From UBA974 sp002292405 (GTDB taxonomy: Bacteria; Bacteroidota; Bacteroidia; Flavobacteriales_D; Sanyastnellaceae): 64,000 nucleotides of DNA. The notes under the pieces are model-generated. The model had not been told where the DNA came from. It worked only from the letters and a program-made list of their open reading frames with translations, and did not search any database. Of this stretch, positions 1 to 9,112 are shown one piece after another. A program made the position numbers and the translations under genes. Position 1 is the stretch's first letter, and each line of letters opens with the position of its first letter. The stretch is from NCBI GenBank assembly GCA_943842425.1, contig CALTBR010000001.1, positions 558,001-622,000 on the forward strand, given 5' to 3'.

Positions 1-137
1 AACAAACAACAGATACGTGGAGTAAAAATCAATTGCAATTAAGCATTCATCATAAAATTTAAAATCACACAACAAAATCTAAACGTTTAGCCAAAACGTT
101 GTACAACATAAACAAACCCGTTGTGGAGAATGAGTTC

Positions 138-659
138 ATGAAATTTAGCTACAAAATAAAAGATGTTTTTAATTGTTCATTAGAGAGAGCATTTAAAGCC
201 CCAATCCTCGGTGATGCTACAAAATTCATGAAAGGCTATTTATTTCAACCACCCGTTACTGGATTTGAAGATGACAAAACTTGGGGACAAATTAATGGAA
301 AAAGGTACCCAATTAACAATGGAAATTTACTCGTTAAAAAAGGGAGAATGTTTAAAGATGTAATCCTTGAACGAATTGAAAATAAATATTGGAAATGGAC
401 AATTTATGATTTCGAATTCAAAACGCTTTTTTTCATAAGTAAAGCCGTTGGAGAATGGAGTATTATAAAATTAAATGACGATAAAATTGAAGTTACTTAT
501 ACCTACACTTATTATTCTAAAAGTTGGATATACAACCCTTTAACTTGGCTCCTGGTTAAAATCCAGATTAAAGGAATTATGAAAAAAGCGTTCTTAGGGA
601 TTAAAGAGCAAGCTCAATCTAATGAACCATTTATTTATGAACTCCATAACAATGTCTAA
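138..659 (+). CDS. SRPBCC/START-like hypothetical protein
   Basis: Encodes about 173 residues with no signal peptide and no membrane segment. The chain is rich in aromatic residues and alternating strands, and runs from an N-terminal 'FKAPILGDATKF' helix region through 'WKWTIYDFE' to a long C-terminal helix. This resembles the helix-grip (polyketide cyclase/START) fold that binds hydrophobic ligands. The frame is open from a TTG at 99, but the ATG at 138 (MKFSYKIKDVF) is preferred because it opens at the first strand of the presumed fold. No catalytic residues can be named. It stands alone before a secreted peptidase on the same strand, and no operon partner is evident. The fold is an inference from composition and pattern, so substrate and role are unknown. 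Confidence 0.5.
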   Translation: MKFSYKIKDVFNCSLERAFKAPILGDATKFMKGYLFQPPVTGFEDDKTWGQINGKRYPINNGNLLVKKGRMFKDVILERIENKYWKWTIYDFEFKTLFFISKAVGEWSIIKLNDDKIEVTYTYTYYSKSWIYNPLTWLLVKIQIKGIMKKAFLGIKEQAQSNEPFIYELHNNV

Positions 660-784
660 CTAAATTGAATAACTTAGTTTAGAATCAACGTTATCATATG
701 ATTTATTTGACATCAAATACTCGTACAGACAATTACATTCAAATAAAATTTGACAAGTCGCAATTAGAAAAAAAATAGACTACT

Positions 785-2275
785 ATGAAAAATATCACTT
801 TTTTAATTTGGGGATTATTGTGTTTTACGATATTGGCAAATGCGCAGAATAGAAATATTCCTGTTGATACAACTGTTGTAACGGCTCACACCACAACTAT
901 AAATGGCGCAACACTATCTTATACTGCAACGACAGGAACGCAGCCGGTTTGGGATGAATTAGGAAAACCCATGGCGACTCTTTTTTATACCTATTACAAG
1001 AAAACAACCAAAGAAAACTCTGCTCATCGGCCCTTACTGATTTCATTTAATGGAGGGCCTGGTTCCGCTTCAGTTTGGATGCATGTCGCCTACACAGGTC
1101 CAAAAGTTCTGAATATCGATGACGAAGGTTACCCTATTCAACCCTACGGTGTTCATGAAAACGCCCATTCTATTCTAGATGTCGCAGACATAGTTTATGT
1201 AAATCCAGTAAATACAGGATATTCAAGAACAATACCTGAGAGTGGAGAGGACGTTAAAAGAGAGCTTTTCTTTGGAATAAATGCTGATATAAAATATTTG
1301 GCTGAATGGTTAAACACTTTTATTACACGAAATGAACGATGGACTTCACCTAAATATCTTATCGGAGAAAGCTATGGTGGGACTAGGGTGTCAGGACTTG
1401 CATTAGAATTACAAGAAAAGCAATGGATGTATCTGAATGGCGTCATCCTTGTTTCTCCTGCAGATTATAATGTATTTAATTCTGACAGCCCAATTTCATC
1501 ATCTCTCAATTTACCATATTTTACTGCTGCTGCATGGCATCATCAAGCACTTCCATCGGCACTACAACAAAAGGATTTATTAGATATTTTACCTGAAGCT
1601 GAAGAATTTACATTAAACATCTTAATGCCCGCTTTGGCAAGAGGAGGCTCTTTTTCAATAGAAGAAAAACAAAAAATAGCAGCCAAAATAGCATACTACT
1701 CAGGGTTATCAGAAAAATCAATCATGCAGCACAACCTTGATGTACCTCCCCCGTTTTTCTGGAAAGAATTGCTCCGTGATAAAACTGGCAATACGATTGG
1801 AAGGCTTGACTCACGATATTTAGGATTAGATAGAATTGAGGCTGGGTCAAGACCTGATTACAGTCCGGAACTTACTTCGTGGTTACACTCTTTTACGCCT
1901 GCGATTAATTTTTACTTACGTGAGCACTTAAATTTTAAAACCGATATAAAATATAATATGTTTGGCTCTGTACATCCTTGGGATGACAAAGACAACAATA
2001 CCAGAGACGACCTAAGACAAGCAATGGCGCAAAATCCATATCTGAATGTGATGTTTCAGTCAGGCTATTATGACGGTGCAACCACTTATTTTAATTCTAA
2101 ATATACCATGTGGCAAATAGACCCAAGTGGTAAATTGAAAGATCGTTTAAGTTTTAAAGGCTATAGAAGTGGTCATATGATGTACTTGCGCAAGGCAGAT
2201 TTAAAAGCTGCCAATGAAGACATTAGGGAGTTTATTGAGAACAGTCTTCCAAATGGCAAATCCGCGAGATACTAA
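785..2275 (+). CDS. Secreted serine carboxypeptidase, S10 family
   Basis: Encodes 496 residues, close to the usual length of peptidase family S10 (alpha/beta-hydrolase carboxypeptidases). A signal peptide is visible at residues 1-20 (hydrophobic core, ending ANA-Q), so the enzyme should act in the periplasm or outside. The family's oxyanion-hole motif NGGPGSAS lies at residues 89-96. The nucleophile motif GESYGG places the catalytic Ser at 196. A likely acid is Asp 430 in GYYDGATTYF and the His is at about 464 in YRSGHMMY. All triad elements are present and in the family order. The start ATG at 785 directly precedes the signal peptide. Its role is probably release of C-terminal residues from peptides, for peptide nutrition. 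There is no sorting domain, so it is probably periplasmic. Confidence 0.9.
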   Translation: MKNITFLIWGLLCFTILANAQNRNIPVDTTVVTAHTTTINGATLSYTATTGTQPVWDELGKPMATLFYTYYKKTTKENSAHRPLLISFNGGPGSASVWMHVAYTGPKVLNIDDEGYPIQPYGVHENAHSILDVADIVYVNPVNTGYSRTIPESGEDVKRELFFGINADIKYLAEWLNTFITRNERWTSPKYLIGESYGGTRVSGLALELQEKQWMYLNGVILVSPADYNVFNSDSPISSSLNLPYFTAAAWHHQALPSALQQKDLLDILPEAEEFTLNILMPALARGGSFSIEEKQKIAAKIAYYSGLSEKSIMQHNLDVPPPFFWKELLRDKTGNTIGRLDSRYLGLDRIEAGSRPDYSPELTSWLHSFTPAINFYLREHLNFKTDIKYNMFGSVHPWDDKDNNTRDDLRQAMAQNPYLNVMFQSGYYDGATTYFNSKYTMWQIDPSGKLKDRLSFKGYRSGHMMYLRKADLKAANEDIREFIENSLPNGKSARY

Positions 2276-2317
2276 ATTTTTATTATAAAAGAGTATTATA
2301 TCTTTAGTTTAAACTTG

Positions 2318-2463
2318 TGTTGACATCGAAGAAGAAAACGACGAATCGCTAACGATTAGTTTAAGATCTCATAAATCTAATTTCGCTCACATGCTTCTTG
2401 GCTCAAAGGCCATAAAAAGAGTGTATCTTAAACATTGTAAAGCACAAAAATTCTCATTATAAA
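2318..2463 (+). other. Open stretch without a start, possible gene remnant
   Basis: The 206-bp gap between the peptidase gene and the next membrane protein holds a stretch open for 47 codons with no start codon at its head. It reads ...ESLTISLRSHKSNFAHM... then LLGSKAIKRVYLKHCKA and ends in TAA just before the next gene. The composition (Arg/Lys/His rich, short helix-like) looks like the tail of a DNA-binding protein, but I do not recognise the family. It may be a relic or chance. Confidence 0.15.
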
Positions 2464-2481
2464 TTGGATAAACCTTTTAAA

Positions 2482-3153
2482 ATGGTCATAAAATCATTAA
2501 TTATTTGTGTAATAATGATTTCGCTTACTTACTTATTTCAAGAAAGTCTTTATAATGAACTTATTCAAGAGGATGGTGTTATTGAATACCTGACGGCCTT
2601 GTTGCTACTTATAGCTTCAGTGCTTTTATTTTCGAAATTAGTAAAGGTTGGGTTTTCTAGAGGTTGGCCTTGGCTTGTTTTTAATCTCCTGATGGCTTTA
2701 GGATTATTTTTTGGATTTGGCGAAGAAATTTCTTGGGGGCAACGAATATTTTCAATAGAGTCCAATCATTTGTTTTTGAACCATAATTCTCAAGGTGAAA
2801 TCAATTTCCATAATCTTAGGATAAAGGGTATTATCATAAATCAATTGATTTTCTCATATGGATTTTCTATTATTTTTGGCGTTTACTTTTTATTTCTATT
2901 AATAGGTTATAAAAAAAATAAACTGATAAAGAGTATTGTTGACAAGCTTGGAATCCCACTCCCAAGGATCAAGCATTCACTATTTTTTGTGGGATTGTCA
3001 ATAATTATATTCATTAACCCGGATGATAAAAAATGGGAACTCTGGGAATGCTTATTTGTGTTGTTCTTTTTTTTAATACTTGTTGAACCATATAATAGCT
3101 CAGAAAAACTTCTGCTAACAAAAAAAATTACCTCTAAAACCGTCCGAAAGTAA
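2482..3153 (+). CDS. Multi-pass membrane protein with GEEISWGQRIF motif
   Basis: Encodes about 223 residues with roughly six hydrophobic segments (near residues 3-20, 35-52, 62-80, 115-140, 160-175 and 185-200). Between the third and fourth segments lies a polar, strongly conserved-looking stretch FGEEISWGQRIF followed by 'GEINFHNLRI'. I recognise this GEEISWGQR...NLHN signature from uncharacterised integral membrane proteins of marine bacteria, but no function is known to me. A TTG at 2464 would add six residues, whereas ATG 2482 starts at the first membrane helix. It is followed closely (21 bp) by trmL on the same strand and could be cotranscribed with it. The buried Glu, Trp and Gln hint at an enzyme or transporter, which is inference only. 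Confidence 0.6.
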   Translation: MVIKSLIICVIMISLTYLFQESLYNELIQEDGVIEYLTALLLLIASVLLFSKLVKVGFSRGWPWLVFNLLMALGLFFGFGEEISWGQRIFSIESNHLFLNHNSQGEINFHNLRIKGIIINQLIFSYGFSIIFGVYFLFLLIGYKKNKLIKSIVDKLGIPLPRIKHSLFFVGLSIIIFINPDDKKWELWECLFVLFFFLILVEPYNSSEKLLLTKKITSKTVRK

Positions 3154-3174
3154 CTAATAGAAATTTGTAATTGA

Positions 3175-3639
3175 ATGGGATTTAATATTGTGCTTATAGA
3201 ACCAGAAATACCTATGAATACTGGCAATATTGGTCGTCTTAGTTTGGCATCAGGATCCGTATTGCATTTGGTAAAACCATTTGGATTTGAAATCAATGAC
3301 TCAAGATTAAAAAGAGCTGGACTGGATTATTGGAAACACATTCAGGTAAATATTTATGAGGATATGGATGAATTTTTCTCAAAAAACAATCATGAAAACA
3401 TGGTCTATCTTTCCAGCTCTGGAGATAAGAATTATAGTTCAATCGAATATCAAGAGAATATGTTTCTCGTATTTGGAAAGGAATCAGTTGGTTTGCCCAA
3501 AAACATACTTTCTGCAAACTCAGATAAGCTTTATAAGATCCCCATTTACAGCGACCATGTTAGAAGCTTGAACTTAGCAAATGCTGTAAGTATTGTAGTG
3601 TATGATGGTCTCCGAAATATTCATAGAATCAATCTTTAG
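3175..3639 (+). CDS. trmL: tRNA (cytidine(34)-2'-O)-methyltransferase
   Basis: A 154-residue SPOUT-class methyltransferase of the size and order of E. coli TrmL (YibK), which 2'-O-methylates the wobble base of tRNA-Leu isoacceptors using S-adenosylmethionine. The N-terminal motif 'IVLIEPEIPMNTGNIGR' (residues 4-20) carries the Asn and Arg typical of SPOUT motif 1. 'LVKPFGFEINDSRLKRAGLDYW' begins near residue 33 and is split here only by length. 'VFGKESVGLP' (about 100-109) and 'SLNLANAVSIVVYD' (about 132-145) form the knotted SAM-binding core. A cognate tRNA-Leu(TAA) lies later in this window. Cytoplasmic. Start ATG 3175 gives the family N-terminus with no extension. Confidence 0.93.
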   Translation: MGFNIVLIEPEIPMNTGNIGRLSLASGSVLHLVKPFGFEINDSRLKRAGLDYWKHIQVNIYEDMDEFFSKNNHENMVYLSSSGDKNYSSIEYQENMFLVFGKESVGLPKNILSANSDKLYKIPIYSDHVRSLNLANAVSIVVYDGLRNIHRINL

Positions 3640-3719
3640 CATTAACGACCTTGATTTAAAACCTAGAATTCACAAATAACATGTTCTTAACAATGTGTAA
3701 TTTGCATTAAAATAAAACG

Positions 3720-4532
3720 ATGAACAGCAACCATTTTAAAGTTGAAATAGAGAATAAAATCGCTCAAGTTTTTTTCAATAGACCAGAAATAGCCAATGCA
3801 CTCCACATGGAGGCTTGGATTGAAATGCAAACTGTTTTTGAAACTCTTTCAAAAGATGATGACGTAAGGGTGATAATACTAGCTGGTGAAGGCAAGCATT
3901 TTTGTGCAGGAATCGATTTAGAATTGTTGATGTCGATAAGCAGATTGAAAGATATTTCTTGTCATGGAAAACGAAGTGAAAAGGTGAGGGAAATAATTGT
4001 AACACTTCAACAAACAGTTACGGTGATTGAAGAATGTTCCAAACCAGTGCTTGCGGCTATTCACAATGGATGTATTGGTGGCGGAGTGGATATTGCAACC
4101 GCATGTGACATGCGGTATTGTAGTGAAGAGGCTTATTTCACGATTAAAGAAATTGACTTAGGCATGGTGGCCGACCTGGGTACTTTACAACGTTTGCCAA
4201 AAATTATATCCCCAGGAATGTCAGCAGAAATGGCATATACCGGAAGGAAAGTGTTTGGGCCAGAAGCAAGAAATATTGGTCTGGTGAATCATTGTTATTC
4301 ATCCAAGAAGACACTGATGGAAGGTGTTGTACAAATTGCTTCAACGATAGCCTCTAAATCTCCTTTATCTATTCGGGGAACGAAGGACATCTTACATTAT
4401 TCTAGAGAACACTCTGTAGTCGATTCGCTAAATTACATGTCTACTTGGAATGCCTCTATGCTGCTTTCAGAAGATTTGACAGAGGCTTTTCAAGCTACTG
4501 TGGAAAAGCGCCAACCTAAATTTGATAATTAA
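3720..4532 (+). CDS. Crotonase family, dienoyl-CoA isomerase-like (ECH1 type)
   Basis: A 270-residue crotonase-fold protein. It most resembles mitochondrial delta(3,5)-delta(2,4)-dienoyl-CoA isomerase (ECH1) rather than a plain enoyl-CoA hydratase. Asp 124 (GGGVD), Glu 144 (IKEIDLG) and Asp 152 (VADLGTLQRLP) have exactly the spacing of the three catalytic acids known in rat ECH1 (20 and 8 residues apart). The oxyanion-hole loops are 'KHFCAGID' (near 59-66) and 'NGCIGGGVD' (116-124). The C-terminal part 'YSREHSVVDSLNYMSTWN' also matches ECH1. The expected role is isomerising dienoyl-CoA during beta-oxidation of unsaturated fatty acids with odd-position double bonds. Cytoplasmic, alone on its strand with 80 bp upstream. 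Confidence 0.88.
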   Translation: MNSNHFKVEIENKIAQVFFNRPEIANALHMEAWIEMQTVFETLSKDDDVRVIILAGEGKHFCAGIDLELLMSISRLKDISCHGKRSEKVREIIVTLQQTVTVIEECSKPVLAAIHNGCIGGGVDIATACDMRYCSEEAYFTIKEIDLGMVADLGTLQRLPKIISPGMSAEMAYTGRKVFGPEARNIGLVNHCYSSKKTLMEGVVQIASTIASKSPLSIRGTKDILHYSREHSVVDSLNYMSTWNASMLLSEDLTEAFQATVEKRQPKFDN

Positions 4533-4741
4533 TCAGTAGTTTTTTATTCATTCATTTCAACCTATTTGAATATAAACCCTACATTTAGTTATTTGTATTT
4601 TTGTATCTTGGTAATTCAGAAGATGACAATCTCGTATAGAAGATAAGTTTGAGGTTTCCCCCTTTTTTAAATCTACTTCTTTTGTATTTTATTGTTTTAC
4701 TTACACCACCGATCGAAATCTGCTATGTTTAATCATCATCT

Positions 4742-6994
4742 ATGAACTCGAACTATTCAATCCCTCATGATGGGTTAAAAGGGCTGAGAGAAAATTGGCG
4801 CAGTGACTTTTTAGCAGCAATAAGTGTGTCTTTAGTTGCTTTACCTCTGGCTTTAGGAATAGCTGTTGCTTCAGAGATGTCTCCTATGTCAGGTCTTTTG
4901 TCAGCAATTGTTGGCGGAGTTGTTACAACCTTTTTTCGAGGATCACATTTGGCAATTAACGGTCCAGCTGCAGGATTGATTGCCGTGATTCTCGGTGGGC
5001 TTGTCATGCTCGATCACAACATCAATTATGTATTAGCAGCAATAGTTGTGTCTGGGGGAATTCAAATTGTACTGGGTTTCCTCAAATTAGGACGATTCGC
5101 TAAATTATTACCTTCTTCAGTTTTACATGGCATATTAGCCGCTATTGGTGTCATAATTATCGCCAAACAAATCCCATTCGCTTTAGGAACAACTTCTGAT
5201 GCTGATTCTGTTATCGGAAACCTATTGGATGTGTTCTATCAACTTCCAGAAGCGAATCCCTTTATTTCTGTAATAACACTTATCGGTGTTTTAACTCTTG
5301 TGTTTTATAAAAAAATAAAAAGTAAATTCATCCGCACAATCCCAGCTCCAATGTGGGTTTTATTGTTGGCTATACCCAGTGTTTTTGCATTTGATTTCTT
5401 CAACGAACACAGCATTTCCATATTTGGAAATTCATACAATGTTGGTCCTAGTTTACTTGTTGATATTCCAAAAAATCCTTGGGATTGTATTATGCATCCT
5501 GATTTTAGCATGATTGGAACCATGGCTTTTTGGCTCACAGTATTTTCCATTACTTTGATTGCTACCTTATTGACATTGGCCAGTGCTCGTGCCGTTGATA
5601 AACTAGATCCATACAAGCGGACCACCAACTTAAATAAAGACTTAATTGGTGTTGGAATAAGCACAATGGTCTGTGGTGCTTTAGGTGGTCTTCCAATTAG
5701 CACAGTCATAGTCCGAAGCACGGTGAACGTAAACAGCAATGCAAAGACAAGGTGGTCCAATTTATATCATGGAATCTTTCTCATTCTTTTTGTCCTGTGT
5801 TTAGCTCCCGTTTTAAGAAACATACCCTTGGCGGCACTGGCAGCAATCTTAATTTACACAGGCTTTAAATTAGCATCCCCCCAGGTATTCAAGTATGCAT
5901 ATGATCAAGGCATAGAACAATTGCTATTTCTTTCCTCTACACTTATAATTACGTTATTTACTAATTTGCTTTATGGGATCTTTGGAGGAATTCTAATCAC
6001 ACTCATATTTCATATGCTATTGGCGAAGGTTGGAATTGTGCCATTCTTTAGAATGATTTATCAATCTGGGTCTCAAGTCTCTCTTTTGGAAAATGGCACA
6101 TTCGATGTTAGGTTAAAAGGTGTTGCCAATTTTCTTTATGCCTTAGAGCTGGATAAATTGCTGGATAAGATTCCAATTGGATCTGTTGTTATTATTGACA
6201 TGTCGCATACGCGTTTAGTTGACCTCTCGATCATGGAAAATATGATTGAATTTAAGCGTGTTCAAGATAACAATGGTGGAGATGTAAAACTCATTGGATT
6301 AGACCGTCACGTGTCTTCTACAAGTCATAACCGAGCCTTAAAAATAGTCACCGGTAGTGTGAAAAAACGTATGACGAAACGTCAAAACCGTTTTCAAAAG
6401 ATGGCCAATGCAAATGGATGGTCTTTCGAACGAGATGTAGATTGGAACACTTCATATCTAAGAAACTTTAGATTCTTCGATTCCCGTCCGATTGAGATGA
6501 AAAGCAACTCCCTACAAGGACTTGACATAGAAAACAATTCTCAATGGGAGATTGCCGACATTGTATTTGACGAGGGGGCCTTGCTTGCCCTCGAGGTATA
6601 TCAAACCACTGTGCAGGTAGTTCGATTGCCATCACCTATCCCCAGATTTATCATTGACAAGGTAGGACTCTTCGACAAAATTTTTGATCGGGTGATTTCT
6701 TTTTCCGAATCTAACCTGCATATTCATTTTAAGAAACATGCTGCTTTCTCAGATAAATTTCAATTGAGTGGAGATGACGAAGACGCAATACGATCATTTT
6801 TCACTGATGATCTCATACGGTTTCTTGAACAGAATGAGATTCACCATATAGAAAGTAATGGAGAAGCTCTAATGATTTTCACTTACCTCCACATTGCCCG
6901 TACTGATGAGGTGCCTAGTATGCTTGAGTTTTCATCAAATTTATTGAAAAATATGGATTTGGAAGTCGACTCCACTTCTAAATTCAATAATTGA
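4742..6994 (+). CDS. SulP family anion transporter with long C-terminal extension
   Basis: Encodes 750 residues. Residues 15-430 form the multi-helix SulP transporter core, beginning with 'FLAAISVSLVALPLALGIA' and the family signature region 'LAINGPAAGLIAVILGG'. Residues about 455-545 resemble a STAS domain (IDMSHTRLVDLSIMENM). The last 200 residues after the STAS-like part are not explained by the usual SulP layout and include 'LALEVYQTTVQVVRLPSPIP' and an acidic tail. SulP proteins carry sulfate, bicarbonate or other anions with Na+ or H+ across the inner membrane. In marine Bacteroidota bicarbonate is a common guess, but no carbonic anhydrase gene is adjacent. The 209 bp upstream are gene-free and AT-rich. 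Confidence 0.9.
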   Translation: MNSNYSIPHDGLKGLRENWRSDFLAAISVSLVALPLALGIAVASEMSPMSGLLSAIVGGVVTTFFRGSHLAINGPAAGLIAVILGGLVMLDHNINYVLAAIVVSGGIQIVLGFLKLGRFAKLLPSSVLHGILAAIGVIIIAKQIPFALGTTSDADSVIGNLLDVFYQLPEANPFISVITLIGVLTLVFYKKIKSKFIRTIPAPMWVLLLAIPSVFAFDFFNEHSISIFGNSYNVGPSLLVDIPKNPWDCIMHPDFSMIGTMAFWLTVFSITLIATLLTLASARAVDKLDPYKRTTNLNKDLIGVGISTMVCGALGGLPISTVIVRSTVNVNSNAKTRWSNLYHGIFLILFVLCLAPVLRNIPLAALAAILIYTGFKLASPQVFKYAYDQGIEQLLFLSSTLIITLFTNLLYGIFGGILITLIFHMLLAKVGIVPFFRMIYQSGSQVSLLENGTFDVRLKGVANFLYALELDKLLDKIPIGSVVIIDMSHTRLVDLSIMENMIEFKRVQDNNGGDVKLIGLDRHVSSTSHNRALKIVTGSVKKRMTKRQNRFQKMANANGWSFERDVDWNTSYLRNFRFFDSRPIEMKSNSLQGLDIENNSQWEIADIVFDEGALLALEVYQTTVQVVRLPSPIPRFIIDKVGLFDKIFDRVISFSESNLHIHFKKHAAFSDKFQLSGDDEDAIRSFFTDDLIRFLEQNEIHHIESNGEALMIFTYLHIARTDEVPSMLEFSSNLLKNMDLEVDSTSKFNN

Positions 6995-7104
6995 TTATAG
7001 GGAAAATAAAGATAAAACAGTTGCTGAGTTTGCAGGCCAGTTGATTTTGGGTTAACTAATATGATGCTCGATTAACATAAAGTAACTTCTAATAAAAATG
7101 AATC

Positions 7105-7644
7105 ATGAATATCGAATCTGACGTAGTCCAAAAAGCAGAATTTAATCCGAAAATTAAAACCTACTTATTATTAGTAGGCGCTTTTGTAATGACGTTAACC
7201 GTGGTTGGCATTCCGATACTTGTTTTTTGGATCCTTGGACTAGGGCAATATTATAGCAAACGCTATTATGAGAATCTTAAGTGTGAATTAAAGCATCACC
7301 ATTTAGAGTTTTCAAAAGGGGTCTTTTTTAAAATAGAGAAAACCATTCCTTTGGATAACATCCAAGATTTGACATTTATTGAAAATCCTTTTTTAAAATT
7401 TCTCGATTTACGCATATTGAAAATTGAAACTGCAGGACAAAGCAATCCGCAAGGGGGGAGCGACATGAAATTAATTGGAATCATTAAATCTTCCGATTTT
7501 AAAGAAAAGGTGTTGCGTCAAAGGGAATTAATCAGTTCTGGGAACGGCTCAAATGTTCTACAAACAGAAACATCCAGTGAACAAACAAATAGCATACTAA
7601 TAGATATCAGAGATATTCTAAATGATCTTAAAAATCAAAATTGA
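7105..7644 (+). CDS. PH domain-containing membrane protein (bPH2/YdbS-like)
   Basis: Encodes 179 residues. An N-terminal hydrophobic hairpin (about residues 18-50, 'YLLLVGAFVMTLTVVGIPI') is followed by a bacterial PH-like domain (bPH2). The domain is recognisable by 'LEFSKGVFFKIEKTIPLDNI' then 'IQDLTFIENPFLKFLDLRIL', the order seen in YdbS/YdbT proteins, where the strand 'R-G-hydrophobic-x(4)-IPLxxIQ' is typical. The C-terminal 35 residues are polar, rich in Ser, Thr and Asn, and probably flexible. Family members are inner-membrane proteins of unknown biochemical role. The gene follows the SulP transporter by 110 bp on the same strand without a visible terminator, so cotranscription is possible but unproven. 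Confidence 0.8.
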   Translation: MNIESDVVQKAEFNPKIKTYLLLVGAFVMTLTVVGIPILVFWILGLGQYYSKRYYENLKCELKHHHLEFSKGVFFKIEKTIPLDNIQDLTFIENPFLKFLDLRILKIETAGQSNPQGGSDMKLIGIIKSSDFKEKVLRQRELISSGNGSNVLQTETSSEQTNSILIDIRDILNDLKNQN

Positions 7645-7770
7645 AGATCTAAGTATGACTCATTCAAGACATGATTAATTAAAGTAAATTAGGCAAACTA
7701 TTTATTATTATTAGAATCGACTTTTGTTTGTATGTGGTCTTTGATTATTCAATATTAAACATCTATATTA

Positions 7771-8550
7771 ATGAGATTTCCATTATTCATTTTCTCTATT
7801 CCCCTAATTTTTAATACAATAAATGGCCAAATTTTAAATGGTGATTTTGAAGATGGATTAAATTCTGATTTATCTAATTGGGAGTGGTCTTGTTTTGCAG
7901 AACCAGATAGCAGCACTCCTCCAGGCGGGGAGGATTGGAGCATTAAAGTCTGGGGGGGGAATACTCAAGGATGTTTCCCCGGACATGCTTATCAAACAAT
8001 TCCGTCTATTACAAATGGACAAACGTTTCAGCTGACGGGATGGGCGTTTGCTCAAGCATCTCATCCTGTCGGCCTTTATTTAGGCAAAATAAACAGTGGT
8101 GATATTACGCTTATAGCTGGTGACACGACCTCATCAACTTCATGGACACAACTGGGTATTCAATCAACTTTCCTTCTTGAATTAGGTGACACAGCAATTG
8201 TGTTGCTAAGTGGTGGCCTTGCAGGTGGCCCAATTCAAGGCTATGGTTATTTTGACTTGATAAATCTCCAACAAGTGACTGGAATAAATTTTATAGATCA
8301 AAATCAATCTTTGAAACTGTATCCGAATCCATTCAACAATCAAACTACTATACAAATAGATCAATCTGTCCATAACGCTTCGATAACGATCAGCAATACA
8401 CTCGGTCAGGTTGTTCAACGCATCGGTAACATAAACAATCAGAAAATTATTTTAGATAGGGGTAATTTAAATCGTGGGTTATACGTTATGTGTTTGTCAG
8501 AGAACAATAAGGTAATCGCAAAAACCAAATTATTCGTCACAGACAAATAA
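7771..8550 (+). CDS. Secreted protein with T9SS type A sorting domain
   Basis: Encodes 259 residues. A signal peptide (MRFPLFIFSIPLIFNTING-Q) is followed by a beta-rich domain of about 150 residues starting 'LNGDFEDG' and containing 'LSNWEWSC'. This layout is typical of carbohydrate-binding-like jelly rolls in secreted Bacteroidota proteins. The C-terminus (about residues 185-259) is a classical type IX secretion signal, with 'LKLYPNPFNNQTTIQI' then 'ISNTLGQVVQR' and 'LDRGNLNRGLYVM', ending in a basic 'KTKLFVTD'. The protein is therefore expected to be exported and anchored or released at the cell surface. No catalytic motif is visible. A lipoprotein gene follows 24 bp downstream, suggesting a two-gene unit. 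Confidence 0.85.
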   Translation: MRFPLFIFSIPLIFNTINGQILNGDFEDGLNSDLSNWEWSCFAEPDSSTPPGGEDWSIKVWGGNTQGCFPGHAYQTIPSITNGQTFQLTGWAFAQASHPVGLYLGKINSGDITLIAGDTTSSTSWTQLGIQSTFLLELGDTAIVLLSGGLAGGPIQGYGYFDLINLQQVTGINFIDQNQSLKLYPNPFNNQTTIQIDQSVHNASITISNTLGQVVQRIGNINNQKIILDRGNLNRGLYVMCLSENNKVIAKTKLFVTDK

Positions 8551-8574
8551 TCACTCATTAGATTAAGCACCATT

Positions 8575-9042
8575 ATGAAAAAAATATTTTTATTTCTAAT
8601 TGTTATTGGGGCTTTTACTTCATGCAACAAAGACGATGACAACATCACAATCAACGAACAGAATTTTTTAATTTTTGGTCATTTCTATGGAGAGTGTTTT
8701 GGTGAGGAGTGTGTAGAAACCTATAAACTGACAGATGAGAAATTATATGAGGATATCATAGATGATTATTCTGGTCAGAATTTAGATTTTGTAGAATTAG
8801 ACAATGAACTGTTTGAACTCGTTAGTGATTTGGCTGACTATTTCCCTACACAACTTCTAGATGAAAGTGATGCTGTTTTTGGTTGTCCGGATTGTGCTGA
8901 TGGAGGTGGACTGTTTATTCAATATTCAGACAATGGAGTCCTTAAAAGTTGGAGAATTGACCAAGTTCAAAACAATGTGCCAAACTATTTACATGATTTT
9001 ATTGACCAAGTGAATGCAAGGATTGTACTTATCAATAATTAA
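8575..9042 (+). CDS. Small acidic lipoprotein of unknown function
   Basis: Encodes 155 residues. The start MKKIFLFLIVIGAFTSCNKDDDN gives a lipoprotein signal peptide with the lipobox ending at Cys 17. The Lys-Asp-Asp-Asp after the Cys follows the Bacteroidota pattern in which acidic or charged residues near the lipidated Cys favour surface export. The mature part is strongly acidic, with paired cysteines 'GECFGEECVE' (about 40-49) and 'FGCPDCADGGG' (about 103-113). These are probably disulfides or metal-binding, which is inference. I do not recognise the family. It sits 24 bp after the T9SS cargo gene, and a strong palindromic terminator follows immediately at 9041. Confidence 0.8.
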   Translation: MKKIFLFLIVIGAFTSCNKDDDNITINEQNFLIFGHFYGECFGEECVETYKLTDEKLYEDIIDDYSGQNLDFVELDNELFELVSDLADYFPTQLLDESDAVFGCPDCADGGGLFIQYSDNGVLKSWRIDQVQNNVPNYLHDFIDQVNARIVLINN

Positions 9043-9067
9043 AAACCCACTCAATTGAGTGGGTTTA
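9041..9067. terminator. Palindromic bidirectional terminator, left copy of repeat
   Basis: A perfect inverted repeat, AAACCCACTCA followed by TGAGTGGGTTT, with an A-run before and a T-rich run after. It should end transcription of the lipoprotein gene and of the convergent minus-strand SDR gene. The same hairpin recurs at 9875-9901 behind tRNA-Val. Confidence 0.85.
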
Positions 9068-9076
9068 TTTTGGTGG
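9041..9076 (+). repeat. 36-bp direct repeat, left copy (tRNA-Val terminator)
   Basis: These 36 bases match 9875-9910 at 34 positions; the only differences are the two central loop bases. The copy contains the hairpin plus the TGG (complement of CCA) that ends the tRNA-Val gene at the right copy. The flank 9077-9099 carries a GTTCGAAC T-loop-like motif on the minus strand but no full tRNA, so this may be a tRNA 3' relic. Confidence 0.7.
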
Positions 9077-9112
9077 CCTCCGGTGGTACCGGTTCGAACT
9101 TTTTTAGAATAA

